Positions 45,883 through 54,254 of a DNA stretch of 64,000 nucleotides are shown piece after piece (positions within the stretch are counted from its first letter, which is position 1; each line of letters begins with the position of its first letter). The notes beneath the pieces were generated by a model. That model saw only the letters and a list, made by a program, of their open reading frames with translations. It ran no database searches and was not told the origin of the DNA. Position numbers and translations under genes: made by a program. The DNA comes from Asticcacaulis currens (GTDB lineage Bacteria; Pseudomonadota; Alphaproteobacteria; Caulobacterales; Caulobacteraceae): contig NZ_JAQQKW010000008.1 in NCBI RefSeq assembly GCF_028550395.1, positions 62,001 through 126,000 of the forward strand, written 5' to 3'.

Positions 45883-47439
45883 TCAAGCGGCGTTGGCCAC
45901 CACCTCGGCCAGCTTTTGCAGGGTGACATAGTCCGTCTTGCCCGAACCGAGGACGGGAATCGACTCGACCTTGACCAGCTTTTTGGGGATGGCCAGCGCC
46001 GGAACGCCCTTCTCCTTTGCCTGATCCGACAGGGTGGACAGGTCCGCCGCCGCGTGATCGGTCAGGAGCACCAGACGCTCACCCTTCTTGTCATCAGCCA
46101 GCGACACGACGGCGTGGCGATGGTCCGGCCACACCTCTTCGGCCAGCCGCTCAACGGCGGTCAGCGACACCATCTCGCCGGCGATCTTGGCGAAGCGCTT
46201 GGCGCGGCCAAGGATGCGGATGCAGCCATGCCGGTCGATTGAGACGATATCGCCGGTGTCGTGCCAGCCATCTTTAGGGGCTTCGATAACGTCGGGCGTT
46301 TCGAGATTGATATAGCCGGCCATGACGTTCGGGCCCTTGACGTGCAGGCGTCCGCCTTCGGGGATGCCTTCGACGACCTCAAGGCGCAACTGCATACCGG
46401 GCAGGGCGCGGCCCACCGTGCCGTAATGATTGTCGGTCGGCAGATTGACCGCCAGAACCGGTGAGGTTTCGGTGACGCCATAGCCTTCGATAACGGTCAG
46501 GCCGTACTGTTCGCTGAACAGCTTGTGCGTTTCGTCGCGCACCTTTTCCGCCCCGCAGACCACGAAGGCGAGCGTCGCGAAATCGTCCGGCTGCGCCTGA
46601 CGGGCGTACTGGTTGAGGAAGGTGTCGGTCGAAAACAGCAGCGACGCTTTCGTTTCCTTGAGCAGGCCGGGGATCTGCTTGACGTGCAGCGGCGACGGAT
46701 ACTGAAAGCTGCGCATCCCCTGCAACAGCGGCAGGATCAGGCCGCCGGTCAGGCCCAGCGAATGGAAGATCGGCATGGGGTTAAAGCACACCCATTCCGG
46801 CTTCAGCTCGATATGGGCGGCGATCTGGGCGCAGTTGAGCACCAGATTGGCCTGAGTGAGCACCACGCCGCGCGGGGTACCAAAGCTCCCCGACGTGAAC
46901 AGGATGACGCCGATATCGGACGGCTGGGCGCGGTGGGCAAAACGCCGCGGCAGTTTGGAGGCCGCCAGTCCGTACAGCTTGTCCGGCAGGGACAGGGATT
47001 TGCGCAGGTCTTCGAGATAGAGGATGCGGACGAAGTGCCCCATGGCCTCAACCAGGTCTTCCAGCTTGGCCTGTTGGACGAAGCGCTTCGAGGTTATAAC
47101 CGTCTTGACCTTCGCGGTCAGGCAGCCCGTCTTGATATTGGCCGGGCCGGCGGTGAAATTGATCATTACCGGCGTGCGGCCGTGGGCGTGCAGGGCAAAG
47201 AAGCTCAGAGCCCCGCCCATTGAGGTCGGCAGCATCAGGCCGATGCGCGTTTCCTTCTTCAGCGCCTTGTCGAACAGGCGCGCCAGTACGAAGGTGCGCA
47301 GGACAAATTCGTTGTAACTGATGGGCTGGCGGTCCTGATCCTCGATAATGAGCTTGGACTTGCCGTGTTTATCTGCGGCGTCGAGCAGCGCGTCGAACAG
47401 GGATTTCGTTTCGGCTTCGACATCAAAAGGGCGCACCAT
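45883..47439 (-). CDS. AMP-forming acyl-CoA/acyl-ACP synthetase family protein
   Basis: A 518-residue member of the ANL family. The AMP-binding P-loop reads LFTSGSFGTPRGVVLTQANL near 180; EGYGVTETSPVLAVN near 300 and the hinge GWHDTGDIVSIDRHG near 395 follow, with a late catalytic Lys in GSGKTDYVTL near 505. It resembles the acyl-ACP synthetase half of Aas (2-acylglycerophosphoethanolamine cycle), but the acyltransferase half is absent. Substrate unknown. A palindrome TTGAACATTGTTCAA lies 100 bases upstream. Confidence 0.88.
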   Translation of the reverse strand: MVRPFDVEAETKSLFDALLDAADKHGKSKLIIEDQDRQPISYNEFVLRTFVLARLFDKALKKETRIGLMLPTSMGGALSFFALHAHGRTPVMINFTAGPANIKTGCLTAKVKTVITSKRFVQQAKLEDLVEAMGHFVRILYLEDLRKSLSLPDKLYGLAASKLPRRFAHRAQPSDIGVILFTSGSFGTPRGVVLTQANLVLNCAQIAAHIELKPEWVCFNPMPIFHSLGLTGGLILPLLQGMRSFQYPSPLHVKQIPGLLKETKASLLFSTDTFLNQYARQAQPDDFATLAFVVCGAEKVRDETHKLFSEQYGLTVIEGYGVTETSPVLAVNLPTDNHYGTVGRALPGMQLRLEVVEGIPEGGRLHVKGPNVMAGYINLETPDVIEAPKDGWHDTGDIVSIDRHGCIRILGRAKRFAKIAGEMVSLTAVERLAEEVWPDHRHAVVSLADDKKGERLVLLTDHAAADLSTLSDQAKEKGVPALAIPKKLVKVESIPVLGSGKTDYVTLQKLAEVVANAA

Positions 47440-47538
47440 GCGCGATCACTCCCTTTGACCGGCTTGAGGGGCCGTCATTGTACTGCGGCTGCCGATCAAT
47501 TCTGGTTACACCCTATGAGCCTACGCGCCACAAGTCAA

Positions 47539-47553
47539 TTGAACATTGTTCAA
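47539..47553. promoter_or_regulatory. TTGAACA-T-TGTTCAA operator-like palindrome
   Basis: A perfect 15-bp palindrome 100 bases upstream of the acyl synthetase start (minus strand). The same core TGAACA-N-TGTTCA occurs at 57280-57292 upstream of the GPH symporter. Two copies of this core in 64 kb, both upstream of minus-strand genes, suggest one shared repressor of TetR/LacI size. Confidence 0.55.
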
Positions 47554-47611
47554 ATAATTGAGAGGTGGCTGTTTTACCAAGGGTCATTGAAAATGACTCT
47601 TGGTATTCCTT

Positions 47612-47654
47612 TCGAGAATGTCTCATGTCGCTGACACATATGAGACATTCTCGA
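47612..47654. repeat. Perfect 15-bp inverted repeat (13-base loop) downstream of the hydrolase gene
   Basis: TCGAGAATGTCTCAT (47612-47626) and ATGAGACATTCTCGA (47640-47654) pair perfectly; the loop can add a further TGTC/GACA pair. Another hairpin (AACGGCCG...CGGCCGTT, 47661-47693) lies next to it. The two may form a tandem terminator for the minus-strand hydrolase gene, or an operator. Confidence 0.65.
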
Positions 47655-47702
47655 GTTTTCAACGGCCGGATGCGGTCAGCATCTTCGGCCGTTGGTATTA
47701 TG

Positions 47703-48629
47703 TCAGCCGCCAAGGCTCAAAAAGGTCTCAAAAACGGGCCCTAATTCGTCTTCGCTGACAACGGATTTCACCTCGCAGGAAGTGTGTCCGCTACACAGCG
47801 CCTTGAGATCGCCTGTACCCGCCAGAATCACGGGGGCGGCGGCGCGGCCCAACTCCAGCCGGAAGCCGCTGAGCGCCCGGCGCGCCTCGCCCATCTGCTT
47901 GATCCAGCCTTCGCTCAGGTGGACGCGACGCAGATCGGGATTGGCCATGCGCCAGCGATGCGCCACCTTGCCCCACGCATCGGCGGGCTCGTCTTCGCGG
48001 TGCCATTCGGCGGGTGAGGCCGAATGCGAGGCGTCCCAAGGCGCATAGGCCAGCACACCGCGCAGCGGCCAGTTGCGCGCGTCCATAGCCAGTGCCGTCA
48101 GCGCCCCGGACCCGTGCCCAAAGAGATAAAGAGGCTTGGTGGGTGAGGGGCGAATGACCTCGGTCACGAAGGCCTCGGCGGCCTTGATGGGGTGTCTGAA
48201 GTCGGGCAGGACAATATCCTGATTTTGCAGCAGATACTTGCCTGATCCGCCCTGACCCGGTGCTTCGAAAAGCCATACGCTCAGCTTATCCAACACCGCC
48301 TGTTGCGCCAGTCCGAAATAGACTTCGGCGGGGTAGCGCGCATCGGCCAGGATCAGCAGATGCCCACGCGGATTGAGCGGTGGGGCGGCAACGCCGTAAC
48401 GCGCTTCGGGAAGGGTGCCGAATTTGAAACCGCTCCACACGAACCCGGCGGGCGGATAGGCATCGGGCGACAGGCCGGGCGGGATTTGCGAGTCGGTAAA
48501 GGCGGCACCCGTCTGGTCCGGACCGTCACTGCGCGTACAGCCCGCCAATATACCGCCTATGCCGACTGCCGCACCGGCCAGTAACCGGCGGCGGGACAGG
48601 GAAGGCGGCAACGGCAGGGCGGTGAGCAT
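47703..48629 (-). CDS. Alpha/beta-hydrolase-fold lipoprotein with Gly in the nucleophile position
   Basis: A 308-residue exported protein. The N-terminus SRRRLLAGAAVGIGGILAGC looks like a Tat-type signal ending in a lipobox (Cys near 31). The core has an alpha/beta-hydrolase layout: RGHLLILADARYPAEVYFG, VWLFEAPGQGGSG, then LFGHGSGALTALAM at the elbow. A hydrolase elbow should read GxSxG; here GHGSG puts Gly at the nucleophile and Ser one place later. It may be inactive, or use the shifted Ser. Confidence 0.75.
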   Translation of the reverse strand: MLTALPLPPSLSRRRLLAGAAVGIGGILAGCTRSDGPDQTGAAFTDSQIPPGLSPDAYPPAGFVWSGFKFGTLPEARYGVAAPPLNPRGHLLILADARYPAEVYFGLAQQAVLDKLSVWLFEAPGQGGSGKYLLQNQDIVLPDFRHPIKAAEAFVTEVIRPSPTKPLYLFGHGSGALTALAMDARNWPLRGVLAYAPWDASHSASPAEWHREDEPADAWGKVAHRWRMANPDLRRVHLSEGWIKQMGEARRALSGFRLELGRAAAPVILAGTGDLKALCSGHTSCEVKSVVSEDELGPVFETFLSLGG

Positions 48630-48766
48630 GGCCTCAGCTTAGGACAGATTCCGGTGTTCGGCCATCCCCTGTTACCCTATGTTATGGGGTACAAGGCCTT
48701 TTGGCTTGATAATGGCGGGCAAAAAGCCCAATTAGGGACGGACTGTTTCCTTATTAAAGTGTCCCC

Positions 48767-49744
48767 ATGGTTACCCTGATCAACCGGCTCGACGCCGCGG
48801 TTTCCAAGCCTGACCTGCGCCATCCTGAAAAGCAGAATCGTCCGGACACCCCGATTCTGAAGAAGCCGGACTGGCTGCGCGTCAAGGCACCGGGCTCCGA
48901 AGGCTATAATGCGACGCGCCAGACCGTGCGCGACGCCAAGCTGGTGACTGTGTGCGAAGAGGCCGCCTGCCCCAATATCGGTGAATGCTGGACCAAGAAC
49001 CACGCCACCCTGATGATCATGGGCGACACCTGCACGCGGGCCTGCGCCTTCTGTAACGTTAAGACCGGCCTGCCACAGCCGCTCGATGCCGATGAGCCGA
49101 ACCGCGTCGGCATGACCGTCGCCAAGATGGGCCTGTCGCACGTCGTCATCACCTCGGTGGACCGCGACGATCTGGCCGATGGCGGGGCGGAACACTTCGC
49201 CGAGGTGATCCGTCAGATTCGCCTGCAATCGCCGAAGACCACCGTTGAAATCCTGACGCCGGACTTCCTGCGTAAGGACGGGGCGGCGGAAGTCGTCATC
49301 GACGCCAAGCCGGACGTCTTCAACCACAATCTCGAAACTGTCCCCCGTAACTATCTGAAGATCCGTCCCGGCGCGCGCTATTACCATTCGCTTCGCCTGC
49401 TGGAGCGCGTCAAGGAGCGCGACCCTTCGCAGTTCACCAAGTCCGGCATCATGGTCGGTCTGGGCGAAACCAAGGAAGAGGTGATGCAGGTGATGGACGA
49501 TATGCGCTCCGCCGGCGTCGATTTCATAACCATTGGTCAGTATCTTCAGCCGACCCGCAAGCACGCCGCCATTGACCGCTTCGTCACGCCGGATGAATTC
49601 AAGGCCTATGAGTCGATCGCGCGCGCGAAGGGCTTCCTGATGGTGTCGTCTTCGCCGCTCACCCGGTCTTCGCACCATGCGGGCGAAGATTTCGAGCGTC
49701 TGCGGGCGGCGCGTGACGCGCAACTGGCGGGCAAGCGGGCCTGA
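48767..49744 (+). CDS. lipA: Lipoyl synthase
   Basis: A 325-residue radical-SAM enzyme that inserts two sulphurs into octanoyl-lipoyl domains, such as those on PdhB and PdhC here. The auxiliary 4Fe-4S ligands lie in [13 protein letters not shown] near 64 and the radical-SAM cluster in [10 protein letters not shown] near 88. The C-terminal [16 protein letters not shown] is normal. It follows an accessory block; in related genomes lipA is near lpdA. Confidence 0.97.
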   Translation: MVTLINRLDAAVSKPDLRHPEKQNRPDTPILKKPDWLRVKAPGSEGYNATRQTVRDAKLVTVCEEAACPNIGECWTKNHATLMIMGDTCTRACAFCNVKTGLPQPLDADEPNRVGMTVAKMGLSHVVITSVDRDDLADGGAEHFAEVIRQIRLQSPKTTVEILTPDFLRKDGAAEVVIDAKPDVFNHNLETVPRNYLKIRPGARYYHSLRLLERVKERDPSQFTKSGIMVGLGETKEEVMQVMDDMRSAGVDFITIGQYLQPTRKHAAIDRFVTPDEFKAYESIARAKGFLMVSSSPLTRSSHHAGEDFERLRAARDAQLAGKRA

Positions 49745-49747
49745 CAC

Positions 49748-50203
49748 GTGGCGCAGTTTCACCTTGAGCGCGTCCTGCCCTACGCGGCGTCGGACCTGTG
49801 GGACATGGTCAGCGACGTGACGAAATATCCGGACTTTATTCCGTGGATTACGGCCTTGCGCGCCTATAATGCCACCACGCCGTCAGAGGGCGTGCACGTC
49901 TTCGATGCCGACGTGTCGGTGGGCTATAAGATGCTGTCCGAGCGCTTTTCGACGCGCGTCACGCGCCGCGCCGACGACCTCAGCCTGCATATGGGGCTGC
50001 TGCGCGGGCCGCTGCGCAAACTCAATGGCCGCTGGCACTTTACCGAGGTCGCGGGCGGCACGCGGGTCGATTTCGACATGGATATGGATTTCCGAAACCC
50101 GATCCTCAATGCCATGCTGAAAGCCAATCTCAACATTGCCGTCAATCGTCTGATGAGCGTCTTCGAGGCCCGTGCGAAGCAGCTTTATGGCCACAAGGCT
50201 TAA
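49748..50203 (+). CDS. COQ10/RatA-type START-fold protein
   Basis: A 151-residue START-domain (SRPBCC) protein of the COQ10 group: YAASDLWDMVSDVTKYPDFIPW near 12-33 and the C-terminal amphipathic helix. COQ10 binds ubiquinone and supports respiration; the same family is named RatA toxin in E. coli on disputed grounds, so the ubiquinone role is preferred. GTG start 49748, 3 bases after lipA. It overlaps convergent pncC by four bases. Confidence 0.85.
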   Translation: MAQFHLERVLPYAASDLWDMVSDVTKYPDFIPWITALRAYNATTPSEGVHVFDADVSVGYKMLSERFSTRVTRRADDLSLHMGLLRGPLRKLNGRWHFTEVAGGTRVDFDMDMDFRNPILNAMLKANLNIAVNRLMSVFEARAKQLYGHKA

Positions 50204-50703
50204 GCCTCGGCCTTCAGATGCTCCCGCGCCCAGTGCAGGGCGTACATGACCGACTGTTCGCGGATATAGTCGCGACCCAGATTTTCAAACACATTCACAT
50301 TGGCCTGGGATCGGACCTCGCCATCGGGCAGGCGGAAGGCCAGCCCGAAACAGACCATGCCGACGGGCTTTTCAGCGGAACCACCGGTCGGTCCGGCGAT
50401 CCCCGTGACGCTCAGGGCCAGATCGGCTCCGGCCGAGGTCAGCGCCCCTTCGGCCATGGCGTGGGCCACGGGCAGGCTGACCGCGCCGTGTTCGGCCAGA
50501 ACCGCCTCCGGTACGCCCAGAAGCTTCGTCTTGGCGGCGTTGGAATAGGTGACATAGCCTTCGTGGAACGCCTCGGACGCGCCCGAAATGCGCGTCAGGG
50601 CCGCAGCGATCAGCCCGCCGGTGCAGCTTTCGGCCGTCGTCAGCGTGCGCCCCTGCGCGCGCGCCAGGGCGAGAATGTCTGTCGCCAGATCAGAGGCGTC
50701 CAT
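50200..50703 (-). CDS. pncC: Nicotinamide-nucleotide amidohydrolase PncC (CinA C-terminal domain)
   Basis: A 167-residue deamidase converting NMN to nicotinic acid mononucleotide. TTAESCTGGLIAAALTRISGAS near 22-43 carries the catalytic Ser, and LSVTGIAGPTGGSAEKPVG near 93-111 is the second motif. It lacks the N-terminal CinA (molybdopterin-like) domain, as in stand-alone PncC of proteobacteria. ATG 50703 (MDASDLATDILA) is preferred; an upstream start is weaker. A terminator hairpin just upstream ends sodB. Confidence 0.92.
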   Translation of the reverse strand: MDASDLATDILALARAQGRTLTTAESCTGGLIAAALTRISGASEAFHEGYVTYSNAAKTKLLGVPEAVLAEHGAVSLPVAHAMAEGALTSAGADLALSVTGIAGPTGGSAEKPVGMVCFGLAFRLPDGEVRSQANVNVFENLGRDYIREQSVMYALHWAREHLKAEA

Positions 50704-50711
50704 GAGAAGCT

Positions 50712-50748
50712 CCCAAAAGAAAAGGCGTGGAGTCACAGACTCCACGCC
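50712..50748 (-). terminator. Rho-independent terminator of sodB
   Basis: On the minus strand GGCGTGGAGTC and its complement (50724-50734 with 50738-50748) form an 11-bp stem with a three-base loop, followed by TTTTCTTTT. It lies 28 bases after the sodB stop. Confidence 0.9.
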
Positions 50749-50775
50749 CCGTAAACTAGCTAATTCAAGCAGAAA

Positions 50776-51387
50776 TTACACGCCCGGATGCAGCGGGGCG
50801 TCCAGATTGCTGTTGGCGAAGTCCCAGTTCACCAGCGAGGTGAGGTAGGTTTCGATGAACTTCGGACGCAGGTTCTGATAGTCGAGATAGTAGGCGTGTT
50901 CCCACACGTCGAGCGTCAGGATCGGCTTGTCGCCCTTGGTGAACGGCGTTTCGGCATTGCCGGTCTTCACGACCTTCAGCTTGCCGTCCTGCCCCAGAAC
51001 CAGCCACGCCCAGCCCGAACCGAACTGCGTCGCACCGGCGGTCTTGAAGGCTTCGACAAAGGCGTCGAACGAGCCGAAATCGTCATTGATCTTGTCAGCG
51101 ATGGCACCGGTCGGCTGACCGCCGCCGTTCGGCTTCATCGAGTGCCAGAAAAAGGTGTGGTTCCACACCTGAGCGGCATTGTTAAACACGCCGGGGTTCG
51201 TGCCTTCCGAGGCCTTGACGATCTCAACCAGCGACTTGTCCGCGAACTCGGTGCCGTCAATCAGCTTGTTCAGATTGTCCACATAGGCCTTATGGTGCTT
51301 GGCGTGGTGGAAGCTGAAGGTATTGGCCGACATGTGCGGCTCAAGCGCGTCGGTCGGATAGGGCAGAGCGGGAAGTTCGAAGGCCAT
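50776..51387 (-). CDS. sodB: Superoxide dismutase [Fe]
   Basis: A 203-residue cytoplasmic enzyme. Metal ligands: His in [13 protein letters not shown] near 27, His in [11 protein letters not shown] near 79, Asp and His in [14 protein letters not shown] near 162. [16 protein letters not shown] and FGSGWAWL indicate the Fe form; the Mn form has a different residue pattern here. A Fur-like box lies 86 bases upstream, fitting iron-linked control of sodB known in many bacteria. Confidence 0.95.
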   Translation of the reverse strand: MAFELPALPYPTDALEPHMSANTFSFHHAKHHKAYVDNLNKLIDGTEFADKSLVEIVKASEGTNPGVFNNAAQVWNHTFFWHSMKPNGGGQPTGAIADKINDDFGSFDAFVEAFKTAGATQFGSGWAWLVLGQDGKLKVVKTGNAETPFTKGDKPILTLDVWEHAYYLDYQNLRPKFIETYLTSLVNWDFANSNLDAPLHPGV

Positions 51388-51472
51388 GACATCCTCGGCA
51401 GGTTTGAAATGAGAAGAAAAGAACCAGAGTCGATATATGGGGGCCGGAATCGCTTTTCAAGGCAAATTTCGG

Positions 51473-51487
51473 TGAGAATAATTCTCA
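51473..51487. promoter_or_regulatory. Fur-like box upstream of sodB
   Basis: TGAGAATAATTCTCA is a perfect 7-1-7 palindrome fitting the TGATAATNATTATCA-type Fur consensus (two conservative changes). It lies 86 bases upstream of the sodB start on the minus strand and 25 bases from the stop of the ABC ATPase gene. Confidence 0.65.
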
Positions 51488-51511
51488 AAATTAGCCTTAT
51501 AATTTCAGGGG

Positions 51512-52237
51512 TTAAGCCGGGCGCAGGCTGGCATAGAGCGTATGTTCGAACGCCGCAATGTCCTTGCGCCCCTCGCTCAGGTCATCGCTTGAAAAGCCTC
51601 GCTTTATTTCGCCATCGGCCAGCAGCACACCGGCGTCGCAGCGGGTCATGAAGCTGCTGACATCGTGCAGGGCCGTCAGGATGAGGGCCCCTTCGCGGGC
51701 GCGTTGGGTCAGGCAGTTTTTGAGGGCATAGATGGCCAGCGGGTCGAGCCAGTTGAAGGGCTCGTCCAGAATGATCCGCGCGGGCTCGCCCACAAAGGCG
51801 CACATCAGGGCGATTTTCTGCTTCTGACCCGCCGACAGGGTGCCGATCATTTTATGGCTCAAGGCGTTGTAATCGAGCGCTTCGAGCAGGGCCGGGTCGT
51901 CCGGCACCTGTGACTGACGGCTTTCGGCCACCAACGCCAGCAGCACCTGCGGCGTCAGTTCGGGCGGCAGGCTGTCAGGCGGCGGCGCATAACCCCACAG
52001 GGCCGCGCGACGTTGCGGCGTGGCGGTGACCTCCTCATCCCCCAGCCAGAGACGGCCCTGCGCCACCGGCAACCGCCCGCACAGGCTGTTGAGCAGGGTG
52101 GTCTTGCCGGAGCCGTTGACGCCCAGAATACCGTACCATTGCCCGGGCGCGAGGCTGAGCGACACCGATTTCACGATGCGCTTTCCGGCAATATCGACGC
52201 ACAGGTCTTCGCATCTCAGGGCAGGCTGGGCCGCCAT
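51512..52237 (-). CDS. ABC transporter ATP-binding protein
   Basis: A 241-residue ATPase. Walker A GVNGSGKTTL near 40, signature LSAGQKQKIAL near 130, Walker B RIILDEPFNWLDP near 152 and H-loop ALHDV near 190 are present. The Q-loop position reads GYAPPPDSL, with no Gln, which is unusual and may change coupling. The overlapping neighbour (22 bases) is a membrane protein and forms the permease. Exporter substrate unknown. Start ATG 52237 follows AAGGAGAGAG. Confidence 0.88.
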   Translation of the reverse strand: MAAQPALRCEDLCVDIAGKRIVKSVSLSLAPGQWYGILGVNGSGKTTLLNSLCGRLPVAQGRLWLGDEEVTATPQRRAALWGYAPPPDSLPPELTPQVLLALVAESRQSQVPDDPALLEALDYNALSHKMIGTLSAGQKQKIALMCAFVGEPARIILDEPFNWLDPLAIYALKNCLTQRAREGALILTALHDVSSFMTRCDAGVLLADGEIKRGFSSDDLSEGRKDIAAFEHTLYASLRPA

Positions 52238-53280
52238 CTCTCTCTCCTTACACGCCGCATCAAGAGGATCAGGCGCACGACGAGCCACATCAGCGCCGCC
52301 GGCAGGGCCAGCACAGCCAGCAGGGCCGTGACCGCCAGATCAATCCCCAATACCCAGTCCGCCGTCGCAGGCTTATGGCTGAATCGCGTCAGAAACGTCC
52401 ATAAAATAAGCAGCCCGGCCGCAGCCCCCAGCGCCAGAAGGATCAAAAGGCCGTCTTTCAGCGGCGCGCCGCTGATCAGCAGGCTGAGCAGGCTGAGGCC
52501 CAGCCACAGGGTGAAGCGGGCAAGGGCGGTTTGCGTGAGGATACGAACCATTGTCCCCGGCTGCCAGCGCATAAATTGCGTCAGCTCGCCGGAGACCGGA
52601 CAGAGCAGAACGGCCAGAAGCACAGAGCCAATGCCGAACAGGCCGAGGCCCGTCTGGGGTTCCGGGTTGTTGGAGAGCGCCAGATGCGTCGCCAGCGGTA
52701 TCCCGATGATCAGCAGGCCGCCGGGCAGCCACAACCGTTTGTGGCGCAGACGGCACCACAGCGGAGCCAGCGCCGCCAAGGGCGCGCGGTTTGCGTGCGC
52801 GGAGGCTTCCGCGGCAAATAGCGGTGGCATCAGGGCTGATAACATCCCGGCCCCAAGCCCAAACACCGCCCCCAGACCCCACAAACCCAGATCGCGCGGG
52901 GCCAGCACCGTCTGAAACCCCAGAAGCATCAGCCCAAGGGGCAGGCAGAGGGCTGCCGTGCGAAGGGCAAACCACAGCCGCCGCTGGTGCGGATCACTGA
53001 TCAAGTGAAAGAAAGGGCCTCTGAGCAGGCTTTGCGCGTAGGCCGACCGTGCTGAGGGGTATAGCTGCCGCACGGCAATATAGACCAGAGCGGCGCTGTA
53101 GGCCCAGATGGGATGATTGTCGTGGGCCTGTGCGCTGAAAAACTGAAACAGTCCGAACAGCAACCCGCTCAGCAAGGCGAGCGCCACCAGCAGATCCGCA
53201 GGGCGGCGACGCCAGAGACGCCAGCGGCTGAGCAGGCGTTCCTGATCCAGTCTGAGCAGTATCTGAAAGCCCGGCGGCAC
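52216..53280 (-). CDS. ABC transporter membrane protein
   Basis: A 354-residue protein with about ten hydrophobic segments, for example LLVALALLSGLLFGLFQFF near 29 and LGLWGLGAVFGLGAGMLSALM near 130. It overlaps the ATPase gene by 22 bases. I do not recognise a substrate-specific family; the pair resembles small CcmAB-like or heme/peptide exporters only in layout. The HxlR gene ends one base upstream. Confidence 0.75.
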   Translation of the reverse strand: MPPGFQILLRLDQERLLSRWRLWRRRPADLLVALALLSGLLFGLFQFFSAQAHDNHPIWAYSAALVYIAVRQLYPSARSAYAQSLLRGPFFHLISDPHQRRLWFALRTAALCLPLGLMLLGFQTVLAPRDLGLWGLGAVFGLGAGMLSALMPPLFAAEASAHANRAPLAALAPLWCRLRHKRLWLPGGLLIIGIPLATHLALSNNPEPQTGLGLFGIGSVLLAVLLCPVSGELTQFMRWQPGTMVRILTQTALARFTLWLGLSLLSLLISGAPLKDGLLILLALGAAAGLLILWTFLTRFSHKPATADWVLGIDLAVTALLAVLALPAALMWLVVRLILLMRRVRRERWRPSLP

Positions 53281-53877
53281 CTAGAAGCCGTCGAACAGGT
53301 TGAGGGTTTCCTCTTTCGGTTCGACCTTGGGCGTCGGCGAGGCGGGCTTCGCCGGCGAAGCGGTTGCCACATCACGTACAATGCGCGTGGTGAAGGCGGC
53401 CTTGTTCTTTTGCAGGCTGGCCAGAAAATCCTTGGGCGTGTCGGTGAGGTGATACTTGTTCGACCACAGCATCATTTCGACCAGAACGGGGGCAAGGTCG
53501 GCACCTTTTTCGGTCAGGCGGTAGATGTATTTACGCGCATCGTCCGGGTCGGTGGACTTGGAGATCAGCCCGGCGCTTTCCAGCTTCGACAGACGGTCGG
53601 CCAGAATATTGGTGGCGATCTTTTCCTCGGCATTGAGGAAGGCCTTATAGGTCGAACGCCCCTTGAACATCAGGTCGCGGATGATCAGCAGCGACCACGA
53701 GTCCCCCACCACCTCCAGCAGCAGATTGATCGGGCATTTGGAGCGGGGGCCGCGTGCGGAGTCCTTCGCCGCTTCCTTCGTTGCTCTGGTGGCGGCTTTT
53801 TGGGGCGCCGGCTTGGGGGCCTGACGACGGCCAAAGGTCGCGGTGGATTTGACCGGGGTGGGGGCCGTTTTAACCAT
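53281..53877 (-). CDS. HxlR-family winged-helix transcriptional regulator
   Basis: A 198-residue regulator. A Lys/Ala/Pro-rich basic N-terminus of about 40 residues precedes the HxlR domain (CPINLLLEVVGDSWSLLIIRDL near 48-70 with the conserved Cys, then winged helix KLESAGLISKSTDP). The C-terminal tail (about 160-198) is Pro-rich. Its stop abuts the ABC permease start on the same strand, so it may control that exporter. The basic N-terminal extension is unusual for this family. Confidence 0.85.
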   Translation of the reverse strand: MVKTAPTPVKSTATFGRRQAPKPAPQKAATRATKEAAKDSARGPRSKCPINLLLEVVGDSWSLLIIRDLMFKGRSTYKAFLNAEEKIATNILADRLSKLESAGLISKSTDPDDARKYIYRLTEKGADLAPVLVEMMLWSNKYHLTDTPKDFLASLQKNKAAFTTRIVRDVATASPAKPASPTPKVEPKEETLNLFDGF

Positions 53878-54254
53878 GGCTGCGGGCTTTCGATGACGTT
53901 CTGAAATCGGATGCCAAAATGAATAGCAGATAACAAGTGAATTATTTATTGAATTGCGTTTTGAAATTTATTTCTGTGAATTGCAAATGGCAATCTTTGT
54001 GCGGAGTCCTTGAAAATAAGGGCTTTCCACGGATGGTTATGGACGATCTGCGGCGGGATGAAGATTAAAGGGAACCACAGATTTCACAGATTGGCGCTTC
54101 GCGCCGATGGTGCTGGAGGGCACACTTTGCGTCTCCCTAAGGACGCTGATAATCTGTGTAATCTGTGTAATCTGTGGTTTCTAAAACGATGAAACAGTCG
54201 CCGCAGGTCAATGACGGATGCGACGCGCGGCATTTATGGTCATCTGCGGAGAAA
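53878..54254. other. 377-base AT-rich gap with palindromic element C
   Basis: There is no gene. From 53920 to 54000 it is AT-rich and likely holds the HxlR promoter. From 54073 to 54179 lies a CACAGAT-type palindromic element, and ATCTGCGGAGAA at 54242-54253 touches the stop codon of the next gene. Confidence 0.75.
54073..54179. repeat. CACAGAT-type palindromic element, copy C
   Basis: The left end 54073-54092 and the right end 54160-54179 match in 18 of 20 bases as inverted repeats; an extra unit (aatctgtgt at 54151) enlarges the right side. The inner hairpin GGCGC-ttc-GCGCC (54093-54105) is the same as in copy B. It has 107 bases and no coding capacity. Confidence 0.82.

Noticed and set aside
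41914-53968. A 17-bp sequence AATTTCAAAACGCAATT shared between 41914-41930 and the reverse strand at 53952-53968
   Set aside because: Both sites are AT-rich; the first lies between gene ends and not in a promoter, so chance is the simpler explanation.
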